This document shows positions 1-7,662 of a DNA stretch of 14,928 bases, in pieces. The notes below the pieces were generated by a model that saw only the letters and a list, made by a program, of their open reading frames with translations, had not been told where the DNA came from and ran no database searches. Both the position numbers and the translations under genes were made by a program. Location: positions 69,303 through 84,230 of the forward strand of contig FR898232.1 of the NCBI GenBank assembly GCA_000437375.1, in the 5' to 3' direction. Source of the stretch: Eubacterium sp. CAG:841 (GTDB lineage: Bacteria; Bacillota; Clostridia; Oscillospirales; CAG-272). The first letter of the stretch is position 1; each line of letters begins with the position of its first letter.

Positions 1-455
1 TTGCTCTTCCGTTCAGGACGGCGGCTCAGGGCGGAGCGGATTACCGTGTGACGCAATATTACGGCGGATCAAACTCACACGGAGGGATAGATTTCGGCGT
101 TTATTACGGAGCGCCGATAACGGCTTCAATGAGCGGGACGGTCGTTTATGCCTGCAACGACGGCTATTTTTCCTCTTCAGACCTTCGCTGGACATACGGA
201 ACGTATGTTGTTATAGATCATGGAAACGGCTATCGCACATATTACGCACACTTAAAGTCAAAGACGGTATCTGCGGGAGATAAAGTAGTTCAGGGTCAGG
301 TTATAGGCTACAGCGGAAACACCGGAAGAGTCTCTCCGGCGCCTACCGCATCAAATCCCTATGCAGGCACTCATCTTCACTTTGAGATAAGAAAGTATTC
401 GCAAGGCTCATATGTAAAAGTTGATCCTAAAAAGTATTTGCCGCGATTGAATTGA
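1..455 (+). CDS. M23 family peptidoglycan endopeptidase, 3' part (5' end outside the window)
   Basis: The frame is open from the first complete codon (base 3) to a TGA at 453-455, so this is the C-terminal catalytic domain of a larger protein whose start lies outside the window. A GTG at base 48 could be read as a start, but coding sequence continues in frame upstream of it. The LytM/M23 metal site is visible: HxxxD in SHGGIDFG (His at 78-80, Asp at 90-92), the active-site His in YYAHL (249-251), and the HLH motif before FEIR (372-380). M23 enzymes are Zn-dependent endopeptidases that cut peptide cross-bridges of peptidoglycan outside the membrane, in cell separation or wall remodelling, and all ligand residues are present. 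N-terminal targeting or anchoring domains cannot be judged. No terminator is seen before the next gene, so read-through into it is possible. Confidence 0.9.
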   Translation, partial: ALPFRTAAQGGADYRVTQYYGGSNSHGGIDFGVYYGAPITASMSGTVVYACNDGYFSSSDLRWTYGTYVVIDHGNGYRTYYAHLKSKTVSAGDKVVQGQVIGYSGNTGRVSPAPTASNPYAGTHLHFEIRKYSQGSYVKVDPKKYLPRLN

Positions 456-479
456 TATCTGTATTAAAGGATATATAAA
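452..479 (+). promoter_or_regulatory. Candidate sigma-A promoter before the GH94 gene
   Basis: TTGATA (452-457) and TATAAA (474-479) are separated by 16 bases, each one mismatch from consensus. The predicted start, near 486, leaves only a leader of about 17 bases that would still hold the ribosome binding site GAAAGGA. The -35 overlaps the stop codon of the preceding gene. The very short leader makes this a tentative call; transcription from upstream is the alternative. Confidence 0.35.
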
Positions 480-502
480 CATTTTTGAAAGGAACCGCTT
501 TT

Positions 503-2788
503 ATGGACAGAACAAAGCAGTACGGTCATTTTTCCGAAAAAGGGGACGCATATTATATAACAGAGCCGGAAACTCCGCGCCATTGGTACAATTATATGTA
601 CAACGACGAATACATAACCTTTACATCTCAGGTGGGCTACGGAGAAGGTTTTGCACAGGACGACATGGGCAGAAGAGCCATGCTTGTTTCAAACCGTAAT
701 CTTTTCGTCTCGGAGGACGGAAAATATTTCAGCATATGCGGTTTGCCGATGAATTCGGGATATACCGATTATCTTTGTACTCACAAAAACGGTTCGACCG
801 AAATAAGCCAAAAGAAAAACGGCATAAAAAGCACGTTGCGCATATTCGTGCCGTGCGACGGTATGCGCGAAATATGGAGCGTAACGCTTGAAAATACTTC
901 CGATAAGGAAAGAACGCTTTCGCTTGTTTCGTATGCAAAGACCGAAGTTGACGGAACATACCGTCCGCAGGGTTATAATCTTGCCACGGGCGGCGCTTTT
1001 GAAGATGAAAATGCAGTATGGGGACATTTCTACACTGAGTTTTATCCCGATCCCGCATTGCCCGGAAGATGCCGTCCGATGTACGCATATATGGCTTCAA
1101 GCGATAAAATAAGTGGCTTTGATTCAAGAAGAAACGCTTTTATCGGACCTTACGGCGACGAACAGCATCCTTCGGCGCTTGAAAAAGGACTTAAATGTCA
1201 GAACACGGACTGCAACTCCGAAAAGCTTTGTCTTGTTTTGCAAAACGATATGACGCTTCTCCCCGGTGAGAAAAAGACGGTTCATTTCACGCTCGGTCTT
1301 GCCTATGATAAAGACGGCATAGCCGCGCTTTCTCCGGACGAGGTCGAAAAAGAATTTTCCGCTATGGAAAACAAATATAAAGAAAGACTTTGCGGTATTG
1401 AGATAAGCACTCCGTGGGGAGACTTCGACAAGCTTATAAACGGCTGGATGAAATACGCCGCCGATATGGGCAGCAGATGGGCAAGAGTCCGCCATAACGG
1501 ATATCGCGATCTTACAAGCGATACGGAATGTCTTGCGTGTGTAAATCCGCGCCTTGCATGGGAAAGACTGAAACGCATCCTTACATATCAGTATGATACC
1601 GGCTATGCTCCGAGAACGATAATCGACGGCGCGATACGCGACAGAAAATTCGCGGATAACACCGTCTGGATGACGTTCGCCGCAGACACGATAGTAAAAG
1701 AACTCGGCGATATAAATCTTCTCAATGAAGAGGTTGAATTCAACAACGGTACAAAGGCGAGCGTATATGAGCATCTTCGCCGTTCGGTAGATTTTTTGTG
1801 GAATTTCACAGGACTTTACGGACTTGTTCGCATATGGGGCGGAGATTGGAACGACTGCGTGAATTTTGCCGGACTTGAAGGCAAAGGCGTTTCCGTATGG
1901 CTGACGCTTGCATGGTACAGAGCCAATGCCGCTTTCGGCAGACTTGCCGCCGCTATGGGAAAAACGGACGACGCAAAAACCGCAGCCGAGCGCGGCGACA
2001 TCATGCGCGAGCGCATTGACAAGTACGGCTGGGACGGCGAATATTACATATATGCCCGCACGGACGACGATATAATTATGGGCTCAAGGGACAGCGAAGA
2101 GGGAAAGATATTCCTTATCTCTCAGCTGTGGGCTGTGCTTTCGGGTGCAGCAAAGGACGGTAAGGACCGTATTGCTATGGAAAGCGCAGACAGAATTCTT
2201 GAAACAAAGCTTGGCACAAGACTCGCATATCCCGCATATTCGCATCAGTACCCTTACATAGGTTCTATGGCTGAAAAGGCGCCCGGCGTTCAGGATAACG
2301 GTGGAATCTATCTGCATCCTTCCGCATGGAAGCTTGCTGCTGACAGTATGCTTCATCGTCCCGACAAGGTTGAAGAGGGACTGAAGAAAATGCTTGTGAC
2401 AAACACCGAGTATGAAACAAAATGCGGCGAGCCTTATGCAATGTATAATTCATATTTTGCACCCGAGACAGGCTACCGTTACGCTACTCCCGGACAAAGC
2501 TGGAGAACGGCGGCAAGCTCATGGCTGCTCAAAAGTACGGTTGAATATATTTTCGGCTTGCATCCCGAGCTTGAGGGACTGAGGATCGAGCCGTGTCTGC
2601 CGCTTTCGTGGAAAGAATGTTCGATAAAGAAGCTTTTCAGAGGCTGTGAGTACAATATCAGATTTGTTTGCTCGGGAGAGAGCGACAAAGTAAGCAAAAT
2701 AGAGCTTGACGGAAAAGAAATAAAACCGGAGAGAAACATTATCGCGCCTGTCGGCGAAAAGATGAATCTTACGGTATATATAGGATGA
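503..2788 (+). CDS. GH94-family glycoside phosphorylase (cellobiose/chitobiose phosphorylase-like)
   Basis: A 761-residue protein of the GH94 group, cytoplasmic enzymes that split beta-linked disaccharides or oligosaccharides with phosphate to give a sugar 1-phosphate. Family landmarks are in order: GYRD at 333-336 with Asp340 (substrate site), GDWNDC at 447-452 holding the catalytic acid Asp, followed by GKGVSVWL, then DNGG at 598-601 with His605, and SWRTAASSW with Thr669; the last two match the phosphate-binding His and Thr of the family. There is no signal peptide. I chose ATG 503 because GAAAGGA (487-493) sits 9 bases before it; the in-frame TTG at 485 lies within this ribosome binding site region. 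The length is slightly under the roughly 800 residues of classical members. The motif I remember as SDDxLW appears as ADNTVW (Asp385, Asn386). The substrate cannot be read from sequence, and no sugar transporter lies nearby. Confidence 0.88.
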   Translation: MDRTKQYGHFSEKGDAYYITEPETPRHWYNYMYNDEYITFTSQVGYGEGFAQDDMGRRAMLVSNRNLFVSEDGKYFSICGLPMNSGYTDYLCTHKNGSTEISQKKNGIKSTLRIFVPCDGMREIWSVTLENTSDKERTLSLVSYAKTEVDGTYRPQGYNLATGGAFEDENAVWGHFYTEFYPDPALPGRCRPMYAYMASSDKISGFDSRRNAFIGPYGDEQHPSALEKGLKCQNTDCNSEKLCLVLQNDMTLLPGEKKTVHFTLGLAYDKDGIAALSPDEVEKEFSAMENKYKERLCGIEISTPWGDFDKLINGWMKYAADMGSRWARVRHNGYRDLTSDTECLACVNPRLAWERLKRILTYQYDTGYAPRTIIDGAIRDRKFADNTVWMTFAADTIVKELGDINLLNEEVEFNNGTKASVYEHLRRSVDFLWNFTGLYGLVRIWGGDWNDCVNFAGLEGKGVSVWLTLAWYRANAAFGRLAAAMGKTDDAKTAAERGDIMRERIDKYGWDGEYYIYARTDDDIIMGSRDSEEGKIFLISQLWAVLSGAAKDGKDRIAMESADRILETKLGTRLAYPAYSHQYPYIGSMAEKAPGVQDNGGIYLHPSAWKLAADSMLHRPDKVEEGLKKMLVTNTEYETKCGEPYAMYNSYFAPETGYRYATPGQSWRTAASSWLLKSTVEYIFGLHPELEGLRIEPCLPLSWKECSIKKLFRGCEYNIRFVCSGESDKVSKIELDGKEIKPERNIIAPVGEKMNLTVYIG

Positions 2789-2816
2789 AAAAAGCCGCCT
2801 TATAGGCGGCTTTTTA
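2788..2816 (+). terminator. Intrinsic terminator of the GH94 gene
   Basis: The inverted repeat AGCCGCCT (2793-2800) / AGGCGGCT (2804-2811) has a 3-base loop, with an A-run before it and a T-run after it. It starts directly at the stop codon of the GH94 gene. The A and T flanks also pair, so it may act in both directions. Confidence 0.92.
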
Positions 2817-2850
2817 ATTGAAGCGAAAATAAAATTTTCATTTTCAAATC

Positions 2851-2876
2851 AAAAAAGCACCCCGAAGGGTGCTTTT
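2851..2876 (-). terminator. Intrinsic terminator of the DUF3048 lipoprotein gene
   Basis: GCACCC (2857-2862) and GGGTGC (2866-2871) form a stem with a 3-base loop. Read on the - strand it is followed by a run of six T, about 10 bases after the stop codon of the lipoprotein gene. The mirror A/T flanks suggest it could also back up the terminator of the converging + strand gene. Confidence 0.9.
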
Positions 2877-2885
2877 TCATTTTAT

Positions 2886-4178
2886 TCAGTTTGCGTGATA
2901 ACCTTTTGAAGGAAATTCGCCGACATAGTCTTTTTCAAGATAGCCGATATAAGTGTTTCCTGCGGAAAGGGTAAGCTCTGCGCCGTTCTCGGTCATAAGT
3001 CTGAGCGCGCCGTTTGCCGTCTTCGACCATCTGATGGCAACCATCTTGCCGCCATAGCAGTAATAGCCTTTGCCCGAACCTGTTACGTCGATGAGAGCCA
3101 TTCTGGGGTCTTCTTCAGTGCCTTTGCCCTGAGTTACTTCAACGCCGAGAAATACAACATTGGTAAAGGAAAGTTCTTCGCCGGAGATGTTTGTGCCTTC
3201 TTTGGGAAGCTGTGAACGGATGTATTTATCAGATGCTGAATCGTAAGTGAAGGTAACGTCCTTTGTGCTGGTGTTGTTATCCATTGTGAACTGTACCTTT
3301 ACTGTTTTTGCGGAAATGGAGGAAGACGAAGCGGAGCTTGTTCCGAATTTGAAACCGTTCGGAGTGCCTGTGTAGCCTGCGCCGCTCTTTGCAAATCTGG
3401 AGGACTTGCCCGTTACCATTATTTTAAGTGCCGAGCCGTTTACAACCGTGTCGAAAAGAAGATCCGAACGGGACTTGTAGTTCTGTATAGTACCGTATTT
3501 CTTTCCGCCTTCTTCGGTACCCGTAACGTATTCGTCCTTTGTGTCAACAAACGCATAACGGCTGCCGAGCCTGCTTATAACGAGCTGATAGAAGTTGTAA
3601 TTATTTGTAATGGAACCGCCGTGACAAACGAGGATGGCATTGTGTCCCTGAGCGATGTCGATATGATAATCTCTGCCCGAACGTACGTTGCATATATCCT
3701 TTACGGATTCATAATCTTCGATTATCGCAACATAACGCGTAATGCCGGGAGCAACGAGTGCTTCATAAAGGATGTCTGCCTGATAGAGACCCTTCTGGTT
3801 CTTGTAGGCGTTTGAAATGTTGTCTACAACTATTGCGACAGGACGTTTGTTTGAAGGATCGGTCACGCTTGTTTTGAGACCCGTAAGGGGATTTATATAT
3901 GTACCTGTTTCGGGAGGAGTAACCGGTTTTGTCGTTTCAATGGGTTTTTCCGTCGTTGTTTCGGAAATTTCCGTTGTTGTGGATACAGGAGACGTTGAGC
4001 TTGTGGTTGTCTCCGGTGGGGATGGTATATCGGTTGTGCTGGGCTTCAGCGTAAGACCGCCTTCCTCGGTTGTCTGCTTGTTTCCGCTGCCGCCGCAGCT
4101 TATAGCTGTTGCGCAGAACGATGCGACAATGGCTATTGTCAAAATCATAAGTAATATTTGTTTGAGTTCTTTCTTCAT
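2886..4178 (-). CDS. DUF3048 (YerB-like) lipoprotein
   Basis: A 430-residue secreted lipoprotein of the DUF3048 family (B. subtilis YerB type), whose biochemical role is unsettled. Residues 1-28 are a signal peptide (KK, then a hydrophobic stretch) ending in AISC; Cys28 is the likely lipidation site, although Ala at -3 is less usual than Leu. A Thr/Ser/Pro/Glu-rich linker covers about residues 35-92. The folded part starts at NPLTGL and carries family landmarks: RPVAIVVDN, QADILYEALVAPGITRY, the NVRSGRDYHIDIA segment and HGGS, then a C-terminal half with GTIQNYKSRSDLLFD and the region around YYCYGGKMVAIRW. GAAAGGAAGT (4186-4195) lies 7 bases before the ATG. The gene has its own promoter (4255-4283) and terminator (2851-2876). 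It probably acts at the outer face of the membrane or in the wall; I cannot name a partner. Confidence 0.9.
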   Translation of the reverse strand: MKKELKQILLMILTIAIVASFCATAISCGGSGNKQTTEEGGLTLKPSTTDIPSPPETTTSSTSPVSTTTEISETTTEKPIETTKPVTPPETGTYINPLTGLKTSVTDPSNKRPVAIVVDNISNAYKNQKGLYQADILYEALVAPGITRYVAIIEDYESVKDICNVRSGRDYHIDIAQGHNAILVCHGGSITNNYNFYQLVISRLGSRYAFVDTKDEYVTGTEEGGKKYGTIQNYKSRSDLLFDTVVNGSALKIMVTGKSSRFAKSGAGYTGTPNGFKFGTSSASSSSISAKTVKVQFTMDNNTSTKDVTFTYDSASDKYIRSQLPKEGTNISGEELSFTNVVFLGVEVTQGKGTEEDPRMALIDVTGSGKGYYCYGGKMVAIRWSKTANGALRLMTENGAELTLSAGNTYIGYLEKDYVGEFPSKGYHAN

Positions 4179-4208
4179 TGAACGGACTTCCTTTCTTTTC
4201 CTTTGCTC

Positions 4209-4223
4209 GGGGCGTCATGCCCC
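4209..4223 (-). other. Short GC hairpin in the leader of the DUF3048 gene
   Basis: GGGGC and GCCCC can pair around a 5-base loop within the predicted leader of about 70 bases. The hairpin is about 25 bases after the expected transcript start and 13 bases before the ribosome binding site. It has no T-run, so it is not a terminator; it may stabilise the mRNA or have no function. Confidence 0.3.
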
Positions 4224-4254
4224 CGTCCTTTTATACGCCGCTTGTGTAATTTAT

Positions 4255-4283
4255 ATGTTACCACATATACGGAAAAAAGTCAA
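4255..4283 (-). promoter_or_regulatory. Sigma-A promoter of the DUF3048 gene
   Basis: Read on the - strand: TTGACT (4283-4278), a 17-base spacer, TAACAT (4260-4255), with TGG directly before the -10 giving an extended -10 element. The predicted start is near 4248, giving a leader of about 70 bases. It lies between tadA and the lipoprotein gene, so the latter can be expressed independently of the operon upstream. Confidence 0.75.
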
Positions 4284-4329
4284 ATATATTTTATACGGAA
4301 ATAATTACAAAATTCCGCTTGAAACTCCG

Positions 4330-4809
4330 TCATTTTTTACACTTTTTCCGTTTTTCGCGGAGATCCGCAAAAAAGTCGGACAGCTTTTTTGCACATTCTT
4401 CCGCAAGAACGCCGTCGGTTACGGCAGGCGTGTGGTTGAAGCCGAGCGAAAACATTTCCTCGCGTGACACTACGGCTCCGGCTTTTTCATCGCGCGCTCC
4501 GAAAACGACGCGCTTTATTCTTGAATTTATTATTGCGCCTGCGCACATCGGACACGGTTCGAGCGTGACAAAAAGCTCGCACATGAAAAGTCTCCAGCCT
4601 CCGAGCTTTCGGCACGCCTCATCTATTGCTTTTATTTCTGCGTGGCAAAGAGCGTTTTTGTCTGTTTCGCGGGTGTTGAACGCTTGCGAAACTATTTTGT
4701 TTTTCCATACGACGACCGCACCTACCGGAACTTCTCCGAGAGCAGCCGCCTTATCGGCTTCTTTCAGCGCAATGCCCATGAAATATTCGTCGCGTGAAAT
4801 TATTTTCAT
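4330..4809 (-). CDS. tadA: tRNA-specific adenosine deaminase TadA
   Basis: A 159-residue cytidine/adenosine deaminase-fold enzyme that converts wobble A34 to inosine in tRNA-Arg(ACG), letting it read CGN codons. The zinc site is complete: His56 and the catalytic Glu58 in CHAEIKAID, Cys86 and Cys89 in EPCPMCAGA. The GEVPVGAVVV strand and the segment RVVFGARDEKAGAV are characteristic of TadA rather than of cytidine deaminases. The length is normal and the C-terminus is Lys-rich. An AAAGG site lies 7 bases before the ATG. It starts 12 bases after the response regulator gene and is the last gene of the - strand operon. No convincing terminator follows, so some read-through into the lipoprotein gene is possible. 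Confidence 0.95.
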   Translation of the reverse strand: MKIISRDEYFMGIALKEADKAAALGEVPVGAVVVWKNKIVSQAFNTRETDKNALCHAEIKAIDEACRKLGGWRLFMCELFVTLEPCPMCAGAIINSRIKRVVFGARDEKAGAVVSREEMFSLGFNHTPAVTDGVLAEECAKKLSDFFADLREKRKKCKK

Positions 4810-4821
4810 CTTTGCGCCTTT

Positions 4822-5433
4822 CTACTCTTCAAACATATAGCCCTTGCCTCTGACAGTGCGGATGAGCTTTACTCCGAATTTATTTTCAAGCTTTTCGCGC
4901 AGATAGCAGACGTAAACGTCAACGACGTTTTCTCCGTCGCCTCCGCCCCACACGCTGTCGTAAAGCTCGCTTCTCGGAATTTCGATTCCTTTTCGTTTGT
5001 AAAGATATTCAAAAAGGGCGAATTCACGCTTGGTAAGTCGTGATGATATTCCGAGATAACTTACCGTGCGTTTTTCAATATCTACCGTAAGTCTGCCGGA
5101 CGCCGTTATTTTTCTTATTGTCGGTACCGATTCCGTCTTGCTTTCTCCGAAAAGCACCCGCATAAGTTCATCCGTATCGAACGGACGGACGAGAACTGCC
5201 GAAGGATTTATTCTGTCGGTGTCCGGAAGTTCTTCGGGATATCCGAATACCACCGTAAGGCATCCGTCCTGCGGGAGAGCCGCTTTATCGATATCCGGAG
5301 CGGAGATAACGGCGGCGCACGGCGCTGTGACAGCGCTGCCCTCCGGCATTACGTTTGCGCCGTATTCCGTAAGCTCAAGCTCGAGCATCCGACGGAATAC
5401 TCCGTCGGAACAGATTATATATACGTCGGTCAT
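4822..5433 (-). CDS. OmpR/PhoB-type response regulator with degenerate receiver domain
   Basis: 203 residues. The C-terminal half (about 108-203) is a clear winged-helix DNA-binding domain of the OmpR/PhoB class: LTKREFALFEYL, the recognition-helix region VVDVYVCYLREKLE and the wing LIRTVRGKGYMF. The N-terminal 95 residues follow the receiver pattern, ending in VLVRPFDTDELMRVL, but the key residues are missing. The acidic pair after strand 1 is reduced to Ser9-Asp10, the phosphoacceptor position in AAVISAPD is Ser44, the switch Thr/Ser is Gly64, and the conserved Lys is Arg83. It is therefore probably not regulated by phosphorylation. ATG 5433 was chosen over the in-frame TTG at 5451, because GGAGGA directly precedes 5433 and the TTG would overlap parC. 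No histidine kinase gene is adjacent. It lies between parC (10-base gap) and tadA (12-base gap). Confidence 0.88.
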   Translation of the reverse strand: MTDVYIICSDGVFRRMLELELTEYGANVMPEGSAVTAPCAAVISAPDIDKAALPQDGCLTVVFGYPEELPDTDRINPSAVLVRPFDTDELMRVLFGESKTESVPTIRKITASGRLTVDIEKRTVSYLGISSRLTKREFALFEYLYKRKGIEIPRSELYDSVWGGGDGENVVDVYVCYLREKLENKFGVKLIRTVRGKGYMFEE

Positions 5434-5443
5434 AAGTCCTCCG

Positions 5444-7642
5444 TCAGTCAAGAGCCGTTCCGCTTGCCGGAATCTTTATCTTTCTGCAGCGTGCGCTTCC
5501 GGCAAAATTTTCTATGTCACGACTCGCGACGGTTATCGTCTGGTCATTTTTAAGTGTAAACAGCGTTACTCCGCCTGCGGTTCTCGTTGCCTTTTCGGGA
5601 ATGAGCTTTGTATTTATAACAATAGCTTTGTTCTGTGAGTTCACAAGGATGATATCCTCGTTTTCCGACACGAAGAACGCAGCGACTATCGGCGATGCCG
5701 CAGAATATGCCGCGACAAGCTTTTTTCGTGGGGTTTTCGTTTCATAAAGTGAGAGCGGAAGCTTTACGCCTTTGCCGTTTTCAAAGATGTAAATGACAAA
5801 ATGCTTTGAATCGAATTTTGTGTCTACATCCATGGCGATCGCTTTTTCGTCCTTTTCAAAGCCGAGCTTTGCCGGAATATAATCGCCGAGAGCGGAGGCT
5901 TTGCAGGTGTCGAAATCCGACGCCTTTGTGCGGTAAATGCGTTGCTTGTCCGAGACAAACAGAAGCTCGGATATGTTTTCTCCGTCCGTAACCTGTGCGA
6001 TCTCGTCACCGTCTTTCAGTTTTTGTTCGTCCGCGCCTCTGAGTGAGGTGAGAGTTATTTTCTTGAAATATCCGCCGCGTGTGAAATAAAATTTGACATT
6101 GTAGTTGTCAACAAAGTCCTCTTCCTTGTATTCGGTTACGGTATCTTCGACTATAAGACGCGTTTTTCTCGGCACGGCGTATTTTTTCTTTACCTCTTCA
6201 AGCTGAGTGGCTATGAGCTTTTTCATCTTCTTTTCCGAGCCGAGCGTTTCGCGAAGGTCCTCTATTTCACGCTTCAAGTCTTCTATTTCCTTTATGCGTT
6301 CGATGATGTATTCGCGGTTGAGATGACGAAGCTTTATCTCCGCAATGTATTCCGCCTGAACGCGGTCTATTCCGAAGCCCGCCATAAGGTTGGGAACGAC
6401 GTCCGAATCCTTTTCGGTTTCGCGTACTATTTTTATTGCTTTATCTATGTCAAGGAGTATTTCTCCGAGACCGAGAAGCAAATGAAGCTTTTCACACTTT
6501 TTGCCGAGATCGAAATTCAGCGTGCGGCTTACGCACTTCATCCTGAATTTTATCCATTCATCGATTATCGCCCTTACGCCGAGAAGACGAGGCTCGCCGT
6601 CTATAAGCACATTGAAGTTGCAGGAAAAATCGTCCTGAAGGGGAGTTTTCTTGAACAGCTTTGCCATAAGCATATCGGGATCGGTGCCGCGACGGATGTC
6701 AAGCGTCAGCTTGAAGCCGTGAAGGTCTATTTCGTCGCGCACGTCCGTGACTTCTTTAAGCTGACCTTCTTTTATCATATCCGTGAGCTTTTTGAATATA
6801 AGCTCAATCGATGTGGAGTACGGAATTTCGACTATTTCTATACAGCCTGCATTTTTGTCATAAACATAGCGGGAACGCAGAGTGACCTTTCCTCGTCCCG
6901 TTTCAAACAGGCTTCTCATCTGCTCGCGATTGTAGATAAGTCCGCCGCCGCCCGGAAAATCGGGCGCTTTGATTATATCCATCAGCTCGTCTGAGGAGAG
7001 CGCAGGGTCGCGCAGTACGGCTATTGTACCGTCGCATACCTCGCCTAAGTTGAAAGAACATATCTGGCTTTGAAGTCCTACGGCGATGCCCATATTCGCC
7101 GAAACGAGAATGTTCGGAAACGACGTCGGGAGAAGGGCAGGCTCTGTAGTGGTATTGTCGTAGTTCGGGACGAGATCTACTGCGTCGCGGTCTATACCGC
7201 CGAATATTTCGGCGCAGATGGGATCGAGCTTTGCCTCCGTATAACGCGATGCGGCATACGCCATATCGCGACTGTACTGTTTACCGAAGCTTCCCTTTGA
7301 ATCGACAAACGGATGAAGCAGGGCTTCGTTTCCGCGTGTCAGTCTGACCATCGTCTCGTAAATTGCCGCATCGCCGTGAGGGTTTAAGCGCATCGTCTGG
7401 CCGACGATGTTTGCACTCTTCGTTCTGCCACCTGTCAGAAGTCCCATTTTATACATCGTATAAAGCAGTTTTCTGTGTGACGGCTTGAATCCGTCGATTT
7501 CGGGGATTGCGCGCGATACTATTACCGACATAACGTACGGCATATAGTTTTTTTCTATGGTTTCCGTTATAGGCTGATCCGTGGGAAGCGCGGCGGGGAG
7601 GTCGTCAAACGTTATCTGGTCGCTTTTCTTTTTTCTTGCCAT
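5444..7642 (-). CDS. parC: Type IIA topoisomerase subunit A (ParC/GyrA-like)
   Basis: A 732-residue DNA cleavage and religation subunit that works with the ParE-like subunit encoded just upstream. The N-terminal part has PEIDGFKPSHRKLLY, the NPHGDAAIYETMVRL segment (88-101) and the active-site Arg133-Tyr134 in ASRYTEAKL; Tyr134 forms the covalent link to DNA. A coiled-coil arm follows around 390-500 and a beta-pinwheel C-terminal domain around 500-732. The protein is shorter than typical GyrA and I find no GyrA box (QRRGGKG-like), so topoisomerase IV-type relaxation/decatenation is more likely than supercoiling. The position matching the quinolone-contact Ser (ParC Ser80) is Ala92, while the acidic residue Glu96 is kept. 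A GGGAGG site lies 9 bases before the ATG, in the 20-base gap after parE. The parC name assumes that a separate gyrA exists elsewhere in the genome. Confidence 0.87.
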   Translation of the reverse strand: MARKKKSDQITFDDLPAALPTDQPITETIEKNYMPYVMSVIVSRAIPEIDGFKPSHRKLLYTMYKMGLLTGGRTKSANIVGQTMRLNPHGDAAIYETMVRLTRGNEALLHPFVDSKGSFGKQYSRDMAYAASRYTEAKLDPICAEIFGGIDRDAVDLVPNYDNTTTEPALLPTSFPNILVSANMGIAVGLQSQICSFNLGEVCDGTIAVLRDPALSSDELMDIIKAPDFPGGGGLIYNREQMRSLFETGRGKVTLRSRYVYDKNAGCIEIVEIPYSTSIELIFKKLTDMIKEGQLKEVTDVRDEIDLHGFKLTLDIRRGTDPDMLMAKLFKKTPLQDDFSCNFNVLIDGEPRLLGVRAIIDEWIKFRMKCVSRTLNFDLGKKCEKLHLLLGLGEILLDIDKAIKIVRETEKDSDVVPNLMAGFGIDRVQAEYIAEIKLRHLNREYIIERIKEIEDLKREIEDLRETLGSEKKMKKLIATQLEEVKKKYAVPRKTRLIVEDTVTEYKEEDFVDNYNVKFYFTRGGYFKKITLTSLRGADEQKLKDGDEIAQVTDGENISELLFVSDKQRIYRTKASDFDTCKASALGDYIPAKLGFEKDEKAIAMDVDTKFDSKHFVIYIFENGKGVKLPLSLYETKTPRKKLVAAYSAASPIVAAFFVSENEDIILVNSQNKAIVINTKLIPEKATRTAGGVTLFTLKNDQTITVASRDIENFAGSARCRKIKIPASGTALD

Positions 7643-7662
7643 TTTTCGTATCCTCCCTTAAC

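Noticed and set aside
456..502. Looked for a terminator or operator between the M23 and GH94 genes
   Set aside because: No inverted repeat of useful length is present; only the candidate promoter and ribosome binding site are visible.
1124..1774. Open frame of 216 codons on the - strand opposite the GH94 gene
   Set aside because: Shadow of a gene with conserved GH94 motifs; no ribosome binding site or domain pattern.
3937..4218. Alternative - strand start at 4218 reading into a second frame of the DUF3048 gene
   Set aside because: Its ATG lies in the leader hairpin without a ribosome binding site, and the frame loses all family motifs and the signal peptide.
4296..4317. Possible terminator of tadA (CGGAA / TTCCG pairing)
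   Set aside because: Only five base pairs with a 12-base AT loop and no clean T-run; too weak to call.
3817..4467. Open frame of 216 codons on the + strand across the DUF3048 gene start and the end of tadA
   Set aside because: It crosses two opposite-strand genes and their promoter; the Val/Ser-rich part is the antisense of the Thr/Pro linker.
5434..5451. TTG at 5451 as start of the response regulator
   Set aside because: It would overlap parC and leave the GGAGGA site inside the coding region; ATG 5433 directly follows that site.
6323..6994. Open frame of 223 codons on the + strand opposite parC
   Set aside because: It lies fully inside the parC coding region, which has clear family motifs; the translation matches nothing I know and no start signal is seen.
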